Source: Cladocopium goreaui (lineage: Eukaryota; Sar; Dinophyceae; Suessiales; Symbiodiniaceae). Taken from it: a stretch of DNA of 64,000 nucleotides. Under the pieces are notes generated by a model that worked only from the letters and a program-made list of their open reading frames with translations, had not been told where the DNA came from and searched no databases. The position numbers and the translations under genes are program-made. The stretch spans positions 312,058 to 376,057 of the forward strand of contig CAMXCT020006190.1 of the NCBI GenBank assembly GCA_947184155.2, given 5' to 3'. Positions 24,111 to 35,305 of this stretch are shown here, piece after piece. The first letter of the stretch is position 1. The number at the start of each line of letters is the position of its first letter.

Positions 24111-24950
24111 GGGGGATGATCATGGTGGATCATGGTGGATCATGGTGGATCATGGTGATGTCGACTGCTGCGAGGCCATCGTTTTTTTACGAAAAACCGA
24201 AGCAAGGCCCCCCCACTGTCCAAAGATCGGAAGGTCATGGCGTTTTGCCTGGAAGGTCTAAAGCAGGAAGCACTTCCCAGCAACCAAGGGACAATTTGCA
24301 ACATAGGGGCTTTACGAAAATATCAGGGATAATGAGGTATAACTCGGTAGAACCAGCAAAACTGGTGGCGAACTGTTCAAAGCAAGCAGTATCAAGCAAG
24401 GTATGATGGGATTTTCGTGGGATCAATACATGAACCTCGACTTTTGGATGGTTTATACCATGCATAGTTTATTAGTGGCTTTACCACATTAAATACGGGA
24501 GCAAATTTTGATCCGAAAACATTATGAGGATTTAGCTGGATAGGATGTTGGGCCCACTGTAGGGGGCCAATGTCATTATGCAATAATGCACTGCACTATA
24601 TGGGATCCTAGATGATTATGATGATTTTAATCTGAAAATCATGGGGCACCGGTTGCCTGTACACTTCTGGGAATCTAAGCGTGCTCCCCGGTGGTGGTAC
24701 CACTTCAGGTGACCAGATGTGACCAGCGGCACCTCACCAATTTCTTCCGAGGTCGACTAGCCTTGGCCCAAGGAACACGGATTTTTTTTATTGGGATTAT
24801 GAATCAACCATCTAACCATATTAGTTTTACTTAGTTTTTAGGCTGATAATTATGCCAATCATAAACATATAGATTGATGTGCCATTGATGCTTTATTTTT
24901 ATTATTATTATTATGTGACTTGTTATTGGTATTTGACGTAGATCTCACAG

Positions 24951-25012
24951 ACATGGAAACACTTGAGTCTTTGTTCTATCGTGGAAATCACCTTGTACTT
25001 CTGATCATGTTG
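24951..25012 (+). CDS. Candidate exon, plus-strand series
   Basis: CTCACAG precedes and GTGACT follows. Only one of three frames is open; it starts METLESLFYRGN and is hydrophobic at its end. No homology recognised. Confidence 0.3.
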
Positions 25013-25140
25013 GTGACTGTGGGAACTAAACACCAGCATTTCCTCGTGAAAAGTGTTTGCCTTCAAAGAGGCATGAGAGTGATTTGGGGGATGGTTATGG
25101 ATGGTTTATGATTGTTTTACCCACATTCGCCTATTTTCAG

Positions 25141-25274
25141 ACACAAGTCTCAAGCCGGCGAGCTGCATGTTTCTTCCATGGCGCAACCATCAAGATATGC
25201 TGAGGCCTGAAGCTGAAGAACGGGTGCCCCGAAACAAAAAGCACCGCAAAAAAAGGCCGACAGCTCCACCTTCA
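25141..25274 (+). CDS. Candidate exon, plus-strand series
   Basis: Bordered by CTATTTTCAG and GTAAAC. Over 134 nt only one frame is open; it has a tryptophan/aromatic start and a very basic end (PRNKKHRKKRPT), as in nuclear or nucleic-acid-binding tails. A family 1 foldback element follows at 25323. Not recognised. Confidence 0.4.
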
Positions 25275-25322
25275 GTAAACCATAGTAAAACGACCACATG
25301 GCTCTGAAAAAAAAAGGACAAT

Positions 25323-25425
25323 ACCCTCTGGTTATGTCAAAATAGCTATTGAAAATGACCATTAATAGTGGATTTTCCCATTAAAAATTGTGATTTTCAA
25401 TAGCTATGTTAAATTACCAGATGGT
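25323..25425. mobile_element. Foldback (introner-like) element family 1, 103 bp
   Basis: Begins ACCCTCTGGTTATG and ends AAATTACCAGATGGT, with the same inner sequence as the other copies. It lies about 50 bp downstream of the exon-like island 25141-25274. Confidence 0.7.
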
Positions 25426-25494
25426 AACCCATCTATAATAGATGATTTACCCATGAAAAATGGTGATTTTCCATAGCTTTGTGATTTTTGCCAG

Positions 25495-25559
25495 TGCAAA
25501 CCTCATCAAAGGCCGGTCGTCGATGGCGGCAGTTTCCCTGATGCTGACTATCCGAATAG
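25495..25559 (+). CDS. Candidate exon, plus-strand series
   Basis: TTTTTGCCAG precedes, GTATCC follows. Two frames are open, one reading CKPHQRPVVDGGSFPDADY. Confidence 0.25.
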
Positions 25560-25851
25560 GTATCCTTTCCTAAACAGGGATGAAACATCAATGGTATATG
25601 AATCCAATCAATTTTCATACAATGTATGTATATATATATTATATATATAAATGATTATATATGGGATTCAAACTATGAATACTTATAATCAATGGTACTT
25701 GAATATATGAATTAATATCAATGGTATAATATGATTTTCTTTCCTCTATATTATATTATATATTCAAATGATCTCGCTTGCCACACAGAACTTTATGATC
25801 AATTGAGTGGAATCAATCGATAGACCAACACCAAAAAACAACCCTTCAAAG

Positions 25852-25909
25852 GATATGGGCAAGATTTGCGAAGCTGCAGAACTGGATAGTCGTGAAAATT
25901 GTCCTGTGG
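25852..25909 (+). CDS. Candidate exon, plus-strand series
   Basis: CTTCAAAG precedes and GTACGT, a strong donor, follows. One open frame reads DMGKICEAAELDSRENCPV; a second, hydrophobic frame is also open. Confidence 0.3.
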
Positions 25910-26121
25910 GTACGTCTGATCTCCTCCCGTAAGACATTGGATCAAAAGAGACAATTGACAATTCGAATCGGGCGCGACTAGGCCCCAACTGATGAGACAG
26001 TAAATACATGTAAATACTCACTTACTCCCACTGAAAACAAGTCAGGAACTGATCTTACCGCTGGATACTCCATTCCTGTTTGCGGTAGCCTTCTGTCTCA
26101 GGGATTTGCACTGATTTGCAG

Positions 26122-26194
26122 GGTGGAAATTGTAAATCAAGCCTCTTTCATGGCTGACCCATACTCCGTCAACCCATCAGCCATTCACAAGTCG
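26122..26194 (+). CDS. Candidate exon, plus-strand series
   Basis: CTGATTTGCAG precedes and GTCTAG follows. Only one frame is open; it begins VEIVNQASFMADPYSVNPS. Among the best candidates by border quality. Confidence 0.4.
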
Positions 26195-26800
26195 GTCTAG
26201 CCCAATATAACCATCCGTATAAGAGAAACAGAGAAACCATCAACCCAGCCAAATTGTGCACAATTTTCACAAACGCTTGCTCAAGTTGATCAGCCTTTTT
26301 CCGACCATACCTTGTGCTGTTTGTCACGTTTTCAATTCCAGTAAGAGCAACGAACCAACCATATATCCAAATATGAATATCTTGGAAATAGGATACCCAA
26401 TTCCATCCACTTGTTAATCATTGGTACAGTAATCATCACCTTCCCCATTACAATAAGGGGAGACCATCATGTTGCAGGTTGCAATATCAAGTTGCATCAG
26501 TTGCATCCTCATTATTCTCGTGGGCAAGTCCCCACCACAAAATACACACAATTAATCAATATTACATAAACATGTCAGTTGAAACATCCATAATATATTG
26601 CCAGAATTATATAGAATTATCCCATTCTATTTTTCCTGGTCTCGTCCTATCATATATATATATATATCCCAGCTTAGCACCTAATAACGATCAACACAAC
26701 ACTGAAACAATGGATGAACATATCAATAAACATCCCATGAAATAACCCCATGACAATTATTATAGTAACCCCTAAACGAGAGACCTGTTTAACTTTCCAG

Positions 26801-26859
26801 GATGCTGTGGATGACATTTATGTCAAATTTTCCAGGCTTCTAGCTTTTGATTATTACCA
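26801..26859 (+). CDS. Candidate exon, plus-strand series
   Basis: AACTTTCCAG precedes and GTAGTA follows. Only one frame is open and reads DAVDDIYVKFSRLLAFDYY. Confidence 0.4.
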
Positions 26860-26975
26860 GTAGTACCGCACAAGGCGGTGGTGGAAGTTTCAAAAATAGG
26901 AAACCTATAGGAGAGATTGGTTGTTGTGAATCAGGGATGGCAGAGCGAATCCACTGATGGACCGAAAGGTGCTTG

Positions 26976-27829
26976 ATCTCTCTCACTCTTTCTCTCTCTT
27001 TCTCTGCCTATCTACCTACCTACCTATCTATTTTCTATGTATCTATCCAGCTATCGATCTATCTATCTATCTCTCTTTCTCTCTCTTTCATCTGTCTATC
27101 TGTCTATCTGTCTACCTGTCTATCTATGGTGCAGTGTCATCCAGTCTAATGCAGTGTAGTGTACTGTAGTGTAGTGTAGTGGAGTGTAGTGGAATGTAAT
27201 GTAGTGCAGTGTAATGTAGTGTAGTGTAGTGTAATTTAGCGTAGTGTAAATTAGTGTAGTGGAGTTTAGTGGAGTGTAGTTGTAGTTGTAGTTGTAGTGT
27301 AGTTGAGTGTAGTGTAGTGTAATGTAGTGAAGTGTAGTGGAAGGTAGTGTAGTGTACTAGTGTAGTGTAAAGTAGTGTAGTGGAGTGTAGTGTAGTGTCA
27401 TGCACTGTAGTGTAGTGTAATTTAGTGCGGTGGAGTGTGGTGGAATGTAGTTGGGTAGTTGTAGTGTAGTGTAGGGTAGTGGGATGTAGTGTAGTGGAGT
27501 GTAGTGGAGTGTAGTTGTGTAGGTGTAGTTGTAGTGTTGTGGAGTGTCGTGTAGTGTAATGTAGTGAAGTGTAGTGGGAGTAGTGTAGTGTAATGTAGTG
27601 TAGTGGAGTGTAGTGTAATGTAATGTAATGTAGTGTAATTGAGTGTAATTGAGTGCAGTGTAGTGTAGTGTAGTGGAGTGTAGTTGTGCAGTTGCAGTTG
27701 TAATTGTAGTGTAGTGGAGTGTAGTGTAGTGTAATGTAGTGAAGTGTAATGGAAGGTAGTGTAATGTGGTGCAGTGGTGTCTATCTGCGTGCCTGCCTGT
27801 CTATCTATCTATCTATCTATCTATCTATG

Positions 27830-27918
<89 letters not shown>

Positions 27919-28055
27919 CTCCATCTATCGATCTATTGTAGTTGTAGTTGTAGTTGTAGTTGTTGTTGTTGTTGTTGCTGTTGTCGTCGAAGTTAGGGTA
28001 GTTAAGTTAGTGAAGTGACTCAAGTTAGTCAAGTTAGTTAAGTTAATCAGTGTCT
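26976..28055. repeat. Mixed microsatellite block (CTAT, GTAGT, GTT)
   Basis: CT/CTAT run to 27126; about 650 bp of degenerate GTAGTGTAGTGTAATG-type repeats (27130-27780); about 140 bp of nearly perfect CTAT (27798-27936); GTAGTT and GTT runs to about 28010; then AAGTTAGT repeats. It separates two parts of the plus-strand exon-like series. Confidence 0.9.
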
Positions 28056-28545
28056 ACTTTTTCGACATCAGCACGTCAAAAAAGGCTCAAAACCCTCATT
28101 TTTTTACACTTTTGACTTCGAAATGTGCTTTGCGCCACAACGGCGTGCACTTTTTCGACACTTTTTCGACATCTGAACCTCCAAAAGTGGTCCGAGACCG
28201 TCAGTTTTTAACACTTTTGACTTGGAAATGTGCTTCGCGCCACAACGGCGTACACTTTTTCGACATCGCAACCTCCAAAAGTGGTCCGAACCCCTGGTGT
28301 TTTGTACATTTTGACTTGGAAATGTGCTTCGCGCCACAACGGCGTGCACTTTTTTGACATCGCAACTTCCAAAAGTGGTCCGACGCTGAGGTGTTTTGTA
28401 CATTTTGACTTCAAAATGTGCTTTCGCCACAACGGCGTGCACTTTTTTGACATCGCAACTTCCAAAAGTGGTCCGAGAATGGTGTGTTTTGTACATTTTG
28501 ACTTCAAAATGTGCTTCGCACCACAACGGCGTGCAATTTTTCATC
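28056..28545. repeat. About 95-bp tandem repeat, five copies
   Basis: Each unit contains GACATCGCAACTTCCAAAAG, TGGTCCGA, a variable 15-20 bp, TTTTGTACATTTTGACTT, and GTGCTTCGCGCCACAACGGC. Units start near 28070, 28158, 28255, 28348 and 28443. Several frames stay open across the array (up to 169 codons on the minus strand, 28104-28613), giving repeated peptides. I regard this as a satellite, not a gene. Confidence 0.85.
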
Positions 28546-28798
28546 TCTCGTCTGGCCAGCTGGCTCCGCACCCGCCGCTTTAGCGAGCCTACTTTTCGAC
28601 CCTCCGGAGCCACAAATCATTGGAAAAACACTGTGTTTCGCGACTTTCCTACCTTTTCGCGCATCTGCATCTTCTGTCTTCTTACTCTTTCTCTTCTGAT
28701 CTTCTCTCTTCTAATCTTCCTCTTCTCTCTGCCTCTGCCCTGCTCTGCTTTTCATCTCTCCATATTGTCGGAAGTTTGACTTCTAAACTTCCTTCGAC

Positions 28799-28909
28799 TA
28801 ACATGGCTATGAAAATGGCCGATTTATAGATTATCGATGATGATTTATTTGCCATTTACCTATAAACAAAAGGTGATTTTCTATAGATACGTTAAATAAT
28901 CAGAGAGTA
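28799..28909. mobile_element. Foldback element family 1, degenerate copy
   Basis: TAACATGGCTATGAAAATGG at the left and GTTAAATAATCAGAGAGTA at the right face each other; the left tip is lost. Confidence 0.45.
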
Positions 28910-29218
28910 TGTTCTTGGTAATTAATTCCCCCGGTCAGTTCCAAAAAAGCCTCCAGAATTTTGTGATTTTGAAACCATGTGGCTCATCATCGTCCTCCTC
29001 CTCACGAGGCATGGAGGCAAAACACCACCAAATAGATTAAAAAAAATAAAGCACAAGGTACTTTAGCAAGATTTGACTTGTTTTTTTGGGGGGGACTGGA
29101 GTGGTTAACATTCAAGAACTATAGTATGCGTAATATAGGTTTGTCTGCTAATCGGGTACCTCGAAATCCATTGACTAATCATCATTATCCCTATTCAGAT
29201 GGCCATTGCGGTATACAG

Positions 29219-29278
29219 CACACTTTTCAAAACGTCCCCGTGGCATGCTTTACAATGGCTCATACTATCACACAATTG
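29219..29278 (+). CDS. Candidate exon, plus-strand series
   Basis: GGTATACAG precedes and GTGGGC follows. Two frames are open; one reads TLFKTSPWHALQWLILSHN. Confidence 0.25.
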
Positions 29279-29528
29279 GTGGGCATTACTCTCTCTCTCT
29301 CTCTAAACCCTAGCTTTTGCCTGCAGCTGTGGTTCCATTTACATAGGCAATTTCTTTTACAATCTCTTTCTCCATTGATAAATTCAACATTACATGCAAC
29401 GAAAGTGGCAACCCCGAAAAGATAATGATCACATAAGTGTGAAAGAATCATGTCTCGCAAGGTTGCCAATACTCATTAGCTTTGAGAAGAACAAAACAGT
29501 AGGGCACACTTTCCTTCCTTGGATTGCA

Positions 29529-29660
29529 GATGGTCTTGTGGTGCTTGCCAAAGCTGTGTTCTGTTCACATCGCACCATCAAATATCACAGATCTCTCGTC
29601 AATTTGAGCCAGGAAACTCTCCGAAAAATGTTGCATCCATCAAAAACATGTTCAAAATAG
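29529..29660 (+). CDS. Candidate exon, plus-strand series, possibly terminal
   Basis: GGATTGCAG precedes it. One frame runs 43 codons to a TAG stop (GLVVLAKAVFCSHRTIKYH at the start); another stays open further. Could be a last exon. Confidence 0.3.
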   Translation, partial: DGLVVLAKAVFCSHRTIKYHRSLVNLSQETLRKMLHPSKTCSK

Positions 29661-29977
29661 GACAGCATTGTCTTATCATTTTCCTCCGCATCTTTCCTAA
29701 TGGTCAAAAACCATCAGCCTCCCAGCCTCGATGGGTTCATGGGTTACCTCCACCTGGAACTGACCTAAAGGAGTCCCCGTCCAATCATGAAAATATCTCT
29801 GGAGAGATACCTTCATTCCAACTCAATGCCGGAAAAAAACACCCCTGTAAATCCATTAGAAATTAGATGAAATTAGTGCAATCCCAATTCATTCTCTAAC
29901 TTGATGGTGCCCCTCGTATTTTCTGAGCCCTTGCTAACTGTCCCCGGTTTTGTTGCTTAAAAAATCGTGTGTTTGAG

Positions 29978-30039
29978 GCGTTTTGGGGAACTGATGTCAA
30001 AAACCAAACAATGAGCCCGTATATTGAATTTCCTGCAAG
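29978..30039 (+). CDS. Candidate exon, plus-strand series
   Basis: GTTTGAG precedes; a GC-type donor (GCGGTG) would follow, a class known in dinoflagellates. An open frame reads AFWGTDVKNQTMSPYIEFPA. Confidence 0.25.
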
Positions 30040-30360
30040 GCGGTGCTCCAAAATTAGCTGAGTTGGTTTATGACTTATAACTAACATAACTAAGGTTTAC
30101 CGTATGTGTATATATATATATTATTTATACCTGTTTGGGATCATACACTAACTTAGAAGTGGGTGAACACCACATTGGGCAGGAATGTAGATTTCCAACA
30201 TAGCTAGATAAATTCCCACTCATAGATGATTTACCTGCTAAACATTGTGATTTTGCAATCATATTGTGAATCAGCAAAACGATGCAAAAAGTAGGTGTGG
30301 TTTAGCCTTGCATTCACCAATTTCTCCCCACCTACACCCCATATCTGAAAACCTCTGCAG

Positions 30361-30402
30361 ACTCCCCACATTGGGGTGATCCATGGTGATTGTGGGGAGT
30401 TG
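30361..30402 (+). CDS. Candidate micro-exon, plus-strand series
   Basis: CCTCTGCAG precedes and GTAATG follows. The open frame reads TPHIGVIHGDCGEL. Confidence 0.25.
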
Positions 30403-30655
30403 GTAATGATCAGTGACCAGGTTTCAATGGTTTTGAATGGTTTTAACTCACTGAGAACGTAGGTGTGCCTTTAACAGTTTCAGTTTCTAAGAAACCTGAG
30501 ACGTTGTTGTTGATGCCTATTGAGTCCGATATAACTTTGGATAGCAGTGAACAAAAGCTTCAACACGGTTCCCAATCCCATATCCCCATGTAGTAATACT
30601 AAACACCTCCCGGAAGCATAGTTTAGAATAATTTTCAATGACATACATTTTTAAG

Positions 30656-30764
30656 GATCATGTCCAAATTTCGAGGCTACCTGGCCGATGGGATTTTTCT
30701 TACCATTTTTGATGGGTTTTTCATCCATGGAGATCTGACCCCAATTCTAAGCCTGATATCATTG
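30656..30764 (+). CDS. Candidate exon with a hydrophobic stretch
   Basis: TTTTTAAG precedes and GTGACT follows. Over 109 nt only one frame is open. It starts IMSKFRGYLADGIF and is strongly hydrophobic, so it may be part of a membrane protein. Not recognised. Confidence 0.35.
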
Positions 30765-31020
30765 GTGACTGGTTGGTGGTGCAATGTGCCCATCTTGAAA
30801 AATATGAGAAATCGTCAATGGGAAGGATGACTAATCCCATCTATGACCCATAGGATCCATGTATGGTATATATGCTAACAACATTGGGGGTATATTGATG
30901 GGATCCATGTTACCATATATAGCAGCACCATGGATCCTATGATGGAAAATCATCCAGTCATGTTTGAAACCACCAGGTGAACTATCCACGGTGATTGGGA
31001 TTGCCAAACACTGACCGTAG

Positions 31021-31109
31021 AAAACTCCCGGCTCCTGGCGCGGGAGCCGCTCCTCCGGCGGAGGAAGCGGCCGCCCTTGACCGGGTTCCTTCGGGGCGCG
31101 AGCCTGCGG
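31021..31109 (+). CDS. Candidate exon, GC-rich
   Basis: GACCGTAG precedes and GTGAAA follows. Strongly GC-rich in AT-rich surroundings. Two frames are open, one very basic (PLLRRRKRPPLTG), one alanine/proline-rich. Confidence 0.35.
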
Positions 31110-31419
31110 GTGAAATCTGAGTTTAGCAACGAAAACATGTGAGTCATGCTATAAACGGAATATATGGGAAACATGTACAAACATATATATGTGGTAAACA
31201 TATCTGGGGGAAAATATGGAAAATCATGTTAGTTGTACAGCCATTGCCATGGAATCGATGCGGAAGAATGACGCCATGTTTGAAGCTAGCTAGCGACGAA
31301 ACATGGGGGTAGGGCCGGGTAGGGCGCACGCAGGCGGCCATCGCAACAGATTGGCCGCGGAAACAAGAGGAATCGAAAGTGAACAGCAACATAGAGGAGG
31401 AGGTGACAAAAAAACACAT

Positions 31420-31482
31420 AAGAGTGGACCTGAGAGAATTCGAACCTCAAAAGCAATGTTGATCAATGCGCCATCAAACACA
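31420..31482 (-). tRNA. Second tRNA-like remnant
   Basis: GGTTCGAATTC on the minus strand matches box B at 10 of 11 positions, and TGGCGCATTGA upstream is a partial box A. The spacing between them is too short for a complete tRNA. Confidence 0.25.
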
Positions 31483-31708
31483 CAATGCCGCATCCAATGG
31501 GAGATAGGTCCTGATATGTCCTGATTCACTTTTTTTTACACATGAATTACACATGATATTCTTAGCTTGCAGAAATGCCCCTCCCATCTTAGCCGGTGGA
31601 GCGCAACAAACAAAGACACGCCTAAAAAGAATAGAACAATAAAACCATCATAAAACCATCAAACAACACGGTCCTTCTATGGCATCCCAATGCATCCCAT
31701 GGCCATAG

Positions 31709-31792
31709 AAACCATGCCCCAAAGCTACGGCGCAACCCGCCTCCAGAGTCCGTCGCTGGCCTGGGACCCCCAGATTGGCCTTGGGTCCTTGG
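31709..31792 (+). CDS. Candidate exon, plus-strand series
   Basis: GGCCATAG precedes and GTGGGT follows. GC-rich and open in all frames, so the protein frame cannot be chosen. Confidence 0.25.
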
Positions 31793-32463
31793 GTGGGTTC
31801 ATATGTTTTCACCAGATTGAAATTTCTAAGAAAAGGGATCTTTATAAAGCATTATAAAGCAACAAAAAAACAGGTTGTAATTGCGAATCATCTGTTTTGG
31901 TGGTTGGGCCACCCATGCAAAGAAGATAAACACTTCACTTCTCTGAATCATCATCCACCAATCCCAGCAAAGTGTATCCTGGTGGGACTGTGGATGATTA
32001 CCCAAGCAACAAAAAGTAATGTTTGCCTCCAGCGATTCATCATAGCAAAAACTTGGCTCATTTTTGTCGGCTTTGGTCCAAATGAAATGGCAAACCTCAG
32101 ATACAAGGCAAAAAAATATTGTCAGCATATGAATATATATATATAATTATGTCACTTATATCAGCCTATTATCAGCCTTTTTTGGTAAAAGTTGAAAGCA
32201 GCCCCTGAGTACACACAGCTGCTTTACTCACTGATAGATAGACCTTCCTACCAAATCAGCTTGAGAATCTGCACATGAAATGGATCTAAATCGATGGATC
32301 GTGATGGATCCAGGTTCTAAAAGGAGAAAAGCTGTGGGAGTTATCTCACCAATTTCTGGTAGAATTGGCTTTGGCAAGTGAGGATATGATTGCAAATTCT
32401 TTCCCTCAGTTTTTTCAGTTTGAGATGATTAAAGTTGATCAAGCTTGGATTCCCACATAACTG

Positions 32464-32561
32464 ACCCTCTAGTTAGTTGACATAGCTATGGAAAATGGCA
32501 GATTTATAGATGATTTATGCCGATTTTTCAATCAAGAATAGTGATTTTTCCATAGCTACGC
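32464..32561. mobile_element. Foldback element family 1, one-ended copy
   Basis: Starts ACCCTCTAGTTAGTTGACAT and keeps the mirrored GATTTTTCCATAGCTACG core, but the right tip is missing. Confidence 0.45.
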
Positions 32562-33333
32562 TTGCAATCGGCCGGCCTAACTCAGGGCAAGACGTTGGTG
32601 CCTGCGCTAGAGCAGAGGTGGTGGAGGATGATCGACCACCCGGGTTTCTGAATTTTGGACCGGAATGGTGGGTGTTGGTCATGCTTGATCAACTGTCATC
32701 GGATTTAGACACATTGAAACAGGAAGAGAGATAAAGAGAGAGAGAGAGAGGGAGCTATATATATATATATAATACATAGCTACATACCTATATAGTATAG
32801 ATATATATATTGTACATGTATGAGCATGTCAAAGGACAGAATAGGAATCATAGCCATTCTAAAACAATTGACAGCGAGAAAGTAGGTTCAAGCAGTGCAC
32901 AGCTAGTCCTTCATGGTACGTTTGATAGGAAAATATGGAAAAATGATGATCAACCCATGGGTTTAGTCGATGATGTTGCTGAGGTCTTCGATGGAATTCA
33001 CATTTCAAGCCCGCAGAGTTCTCTGGTAGCATGAAGTGCATATATATATATATACAGTATATATATATCATATATACAGTATATATATATATCACATTAC
33101 ACATGCACATGGAATAAACCAAACATGTATTTCCATGGCCTATACGGTATATGATGTGATATTTCATTTGCAGGGCAATCAACCGGAAAAACACTGGTAA
33201 TCTATTAATCTATCATACTCTGCTGGAAAACAACATGCTTATACCGTGTCCATGATTTATATATATATATATATATATATGTAGTTGCTGATGTGTTTAG
33301 AGGATTTTCCCAGCAACACTTGTGATTTACCAG

Positions 33334-33429
33334 ACCATATTCGGAATTGTCTGAAACATTCAGAGGAATCCACCCATCTGGTCCCACAAAACCACCATGT
33401 CGACATGGCCAGGGCCATACGGAACGAGG
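33334..33429 (+). CDS. Candidate exon, plus-strand series
   Basis: TGATTTACCAG precedes and GTTTTA follows. Two frames are open; one is histidine-rich, starting HIRNCLKHSEESTH. Confidence 0.3.
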
Positions 33430-33680
33430 GTTTTATCCCCCATTTCTGGACAAACTATGGCCATCATGGCCTATTATTGTTTGGTTGTAAAACCATAAAA
33501 CCCTTTGTATCCACATATCCACATCATGACTGGTTTTATACCACAAGGCTTTTAAACGGTGAATATCATGAAACAAACGCGAAATGTATCCGTCATTAAT
33601 ATACTTTGAATAACTAGCTCAAACTGCACATGGTCTGAAGTTTCCACCATGTTTTTATTGCTCGTGAATTTCGCTGCCAG

Positions 33681-33745
33681 AATATCTGTGGTCCTCTACC
33701 AGCTGCGGCAGGACGGGAGTGCTACTGCCTGGAGTCTGGCTGAAG
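33681..33745 (+). CDS. Candidate exon, plus-strand series
   Basis: TTCGCTGCCAG precedes and GTTCAA follows. An open frame reads ISVVLYQLRQDGSATAWSL; one alternative is also open. Confidence 0.3.
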
Positions 33746-33945
33746 GTTCAATCCCAAGATGGAAATCATATATGTCATTTTACAATATTATCTAATATTA
33801 TATGCATTTATCATTCATCATCATTTATCGTCATTTATCACAACTTATCAAAACTTATCATAACTTATCATGTCATCTTCTATCTGCTTGATTTGTTTGG
33901 CAGGACCCTGCTGAGATCGTGAAACCACACCTGTGTTTTTCCCAG

Positions 33946-34068
33946 AATCCAGTGTCTGGAGGTGGTGGACGGGACTAATCTGAGGGCCCATGGGACGGAA
34001 CATCACCGGCGAACAAAGGCTCGGTCCAGAGGACAAAACAACTCCAAAGCCATCTTTCAAAATGCCAG
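33946..34068 (+). CDS. Candidate exon, plus-strand series
   Basis: GTTTTTCCCAG precedes it. One frame runs open for 41 codons and is basic and polar (AHGTEHHRRTKARSRGQNN). The 3' border is unclear, with GCTAGA as the nearest GC-type donor. Confidence 0.3.
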
Positions 34069-34370
34069 GCTAGATTCTTGGAATTTGACGGAATTTGCTG
34101 AGAGGTTTCGTTTCAAGCCCCGCATCCAATAGGAAAAACATTAGAACAAAGACAATGGTTTGCTGTAGATTTCCCCTAGGGTAGCACACACATTCCCATT
34201 TGCAGCAAACAAAATATGAACCCCTCCTCAGGAATCTCCAAGACTTACCCAGCATGCACATAAAACCCTATCCCATCACATTGTCAAATTGTTGATCAGG
34301 AAAACCCGAATGATATCCCATGAAACATCTGAACATTCACATAGAATTAGACATGTTTATATCACTTGTT

Positions 34371-34472
34371 ACCCTCTGGTGAACTAACATAGCAATGGAA
34401 AATCACCATTCTTAATGGGAAAATCCACTATAAATAGCCATTTTCCATTGCTATGTTAGTTCACCAGAGGGT
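34371..34472. mobile_element. Foldback (introner-like) element family 1, 102 bp, with 7-bp duplication
   Basis: A nearly perfect hairpin: ACCCTCTGGTGAACTAACAT at one end and its complement at the other. ACTTGTT flanks it on both sides (34364-34370 and 34473-34479), a target-site duplication. The terminal repeats contain CTCTG|GTGAAC and TTCACCAG|AGGGT, which could act as splice donor and acceptor. Sequence to its right is GC-rich and open on both strands. Confidence 0.8.
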
Positions 34473-34474
34473 AC

Positions 34475-34640
34475 TTGTTGCTGAACCCTATTGAATCCAC
34501 ATCCCATCTCCATATTGCCACCCAGCGTCTCACGTGCAGCTCCTCCCCGTGGTTGCCGGAACTGCGACGGGATCCGGTGTCGGCGGTGTCGGACGCGGCG
34601 CGGAGGCTTGGACGCAAGATGGGCATGCCTTGGGGGATGC
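34475..34640. other. GC-rich exon-like sequence of uncertain strand next to a foldback element
   Basis: Frames on both strands are open. Plus strand: contains LPELRRDPVSAVSDAARRLG with GTGAAA beyond. Minus strand: ends at the element's ACCCTCTG|GTGAAC tip. Cannot be assigned from sequence alone. Confidence 0.25.
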
Positions 34641-35157
34641 GGGGTGAAAATCTTCCGAAAACACATTGTTACCATCCATTTCTGTGGCTATCTTATTATC
34701 CCATAGTTTCCCAATATATTCCCATATGGAGGTTTCCTAAGTCATGGGGATACACCAATAGATGCTTTATAATTCTTGGAAAATCCCAAAGAAAAATGGG
34801 TGATGAACAGGGGTATGGCGTATGGCTTGTGGATTTACTGGTTTAAGGTGGTTAAAGGATGTTGAAGCTTTGACCAAGAAAACTGCCGGGCGAAACTTGG
34901 AGTTTGACATATTTGACTATCGAAAATGGATAAACATGGAAACAGTGGGAGCTGATGGCTGCATTGCAGAAATTAGGGAATTTGACCACAGCATAACATA
35001 GCAACCATGTAGGTAGAAAGGATCAACATTGATTAATTAATGCCAAGGATACAACAACACGCAAAAACAATATATTGCCGACAAATCGACCTGACGATAC
35101 AAATTTCAACCAGGGGCAGCATGGGCATCTATTGTATCTGATCTGAAAGAATTTCAG

Positions 35158-35228
35158 AAACATGGACACAGTTGAGGGAAGTTGGGGCATCACCAACTAT
35201 CTCACTTTCTGTTGGCTGGAGCGATAAG
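35158..35228 (+). CDS. Candidate exon, plus-strand series
   Basis: GAATTTCAG precedes and GTAGGC follows. Only one frame is fully open, reading TWTQLREVGASPTISLSVGW. Confidence 0.35.
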
Positions 35229-35305
35229 GTAGGCCTGTTTGAATCATGGTTGTTGTCATACTTGTCATATAGTTTCACAGCCTAATTCGTGGATGCTGAC
35301 TACAG

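Noticed and set aside
27749..28018. Leu/Ser/Ile/Tyr repeat protein
   Set aside because: Translation of the CTAT microsatellite.
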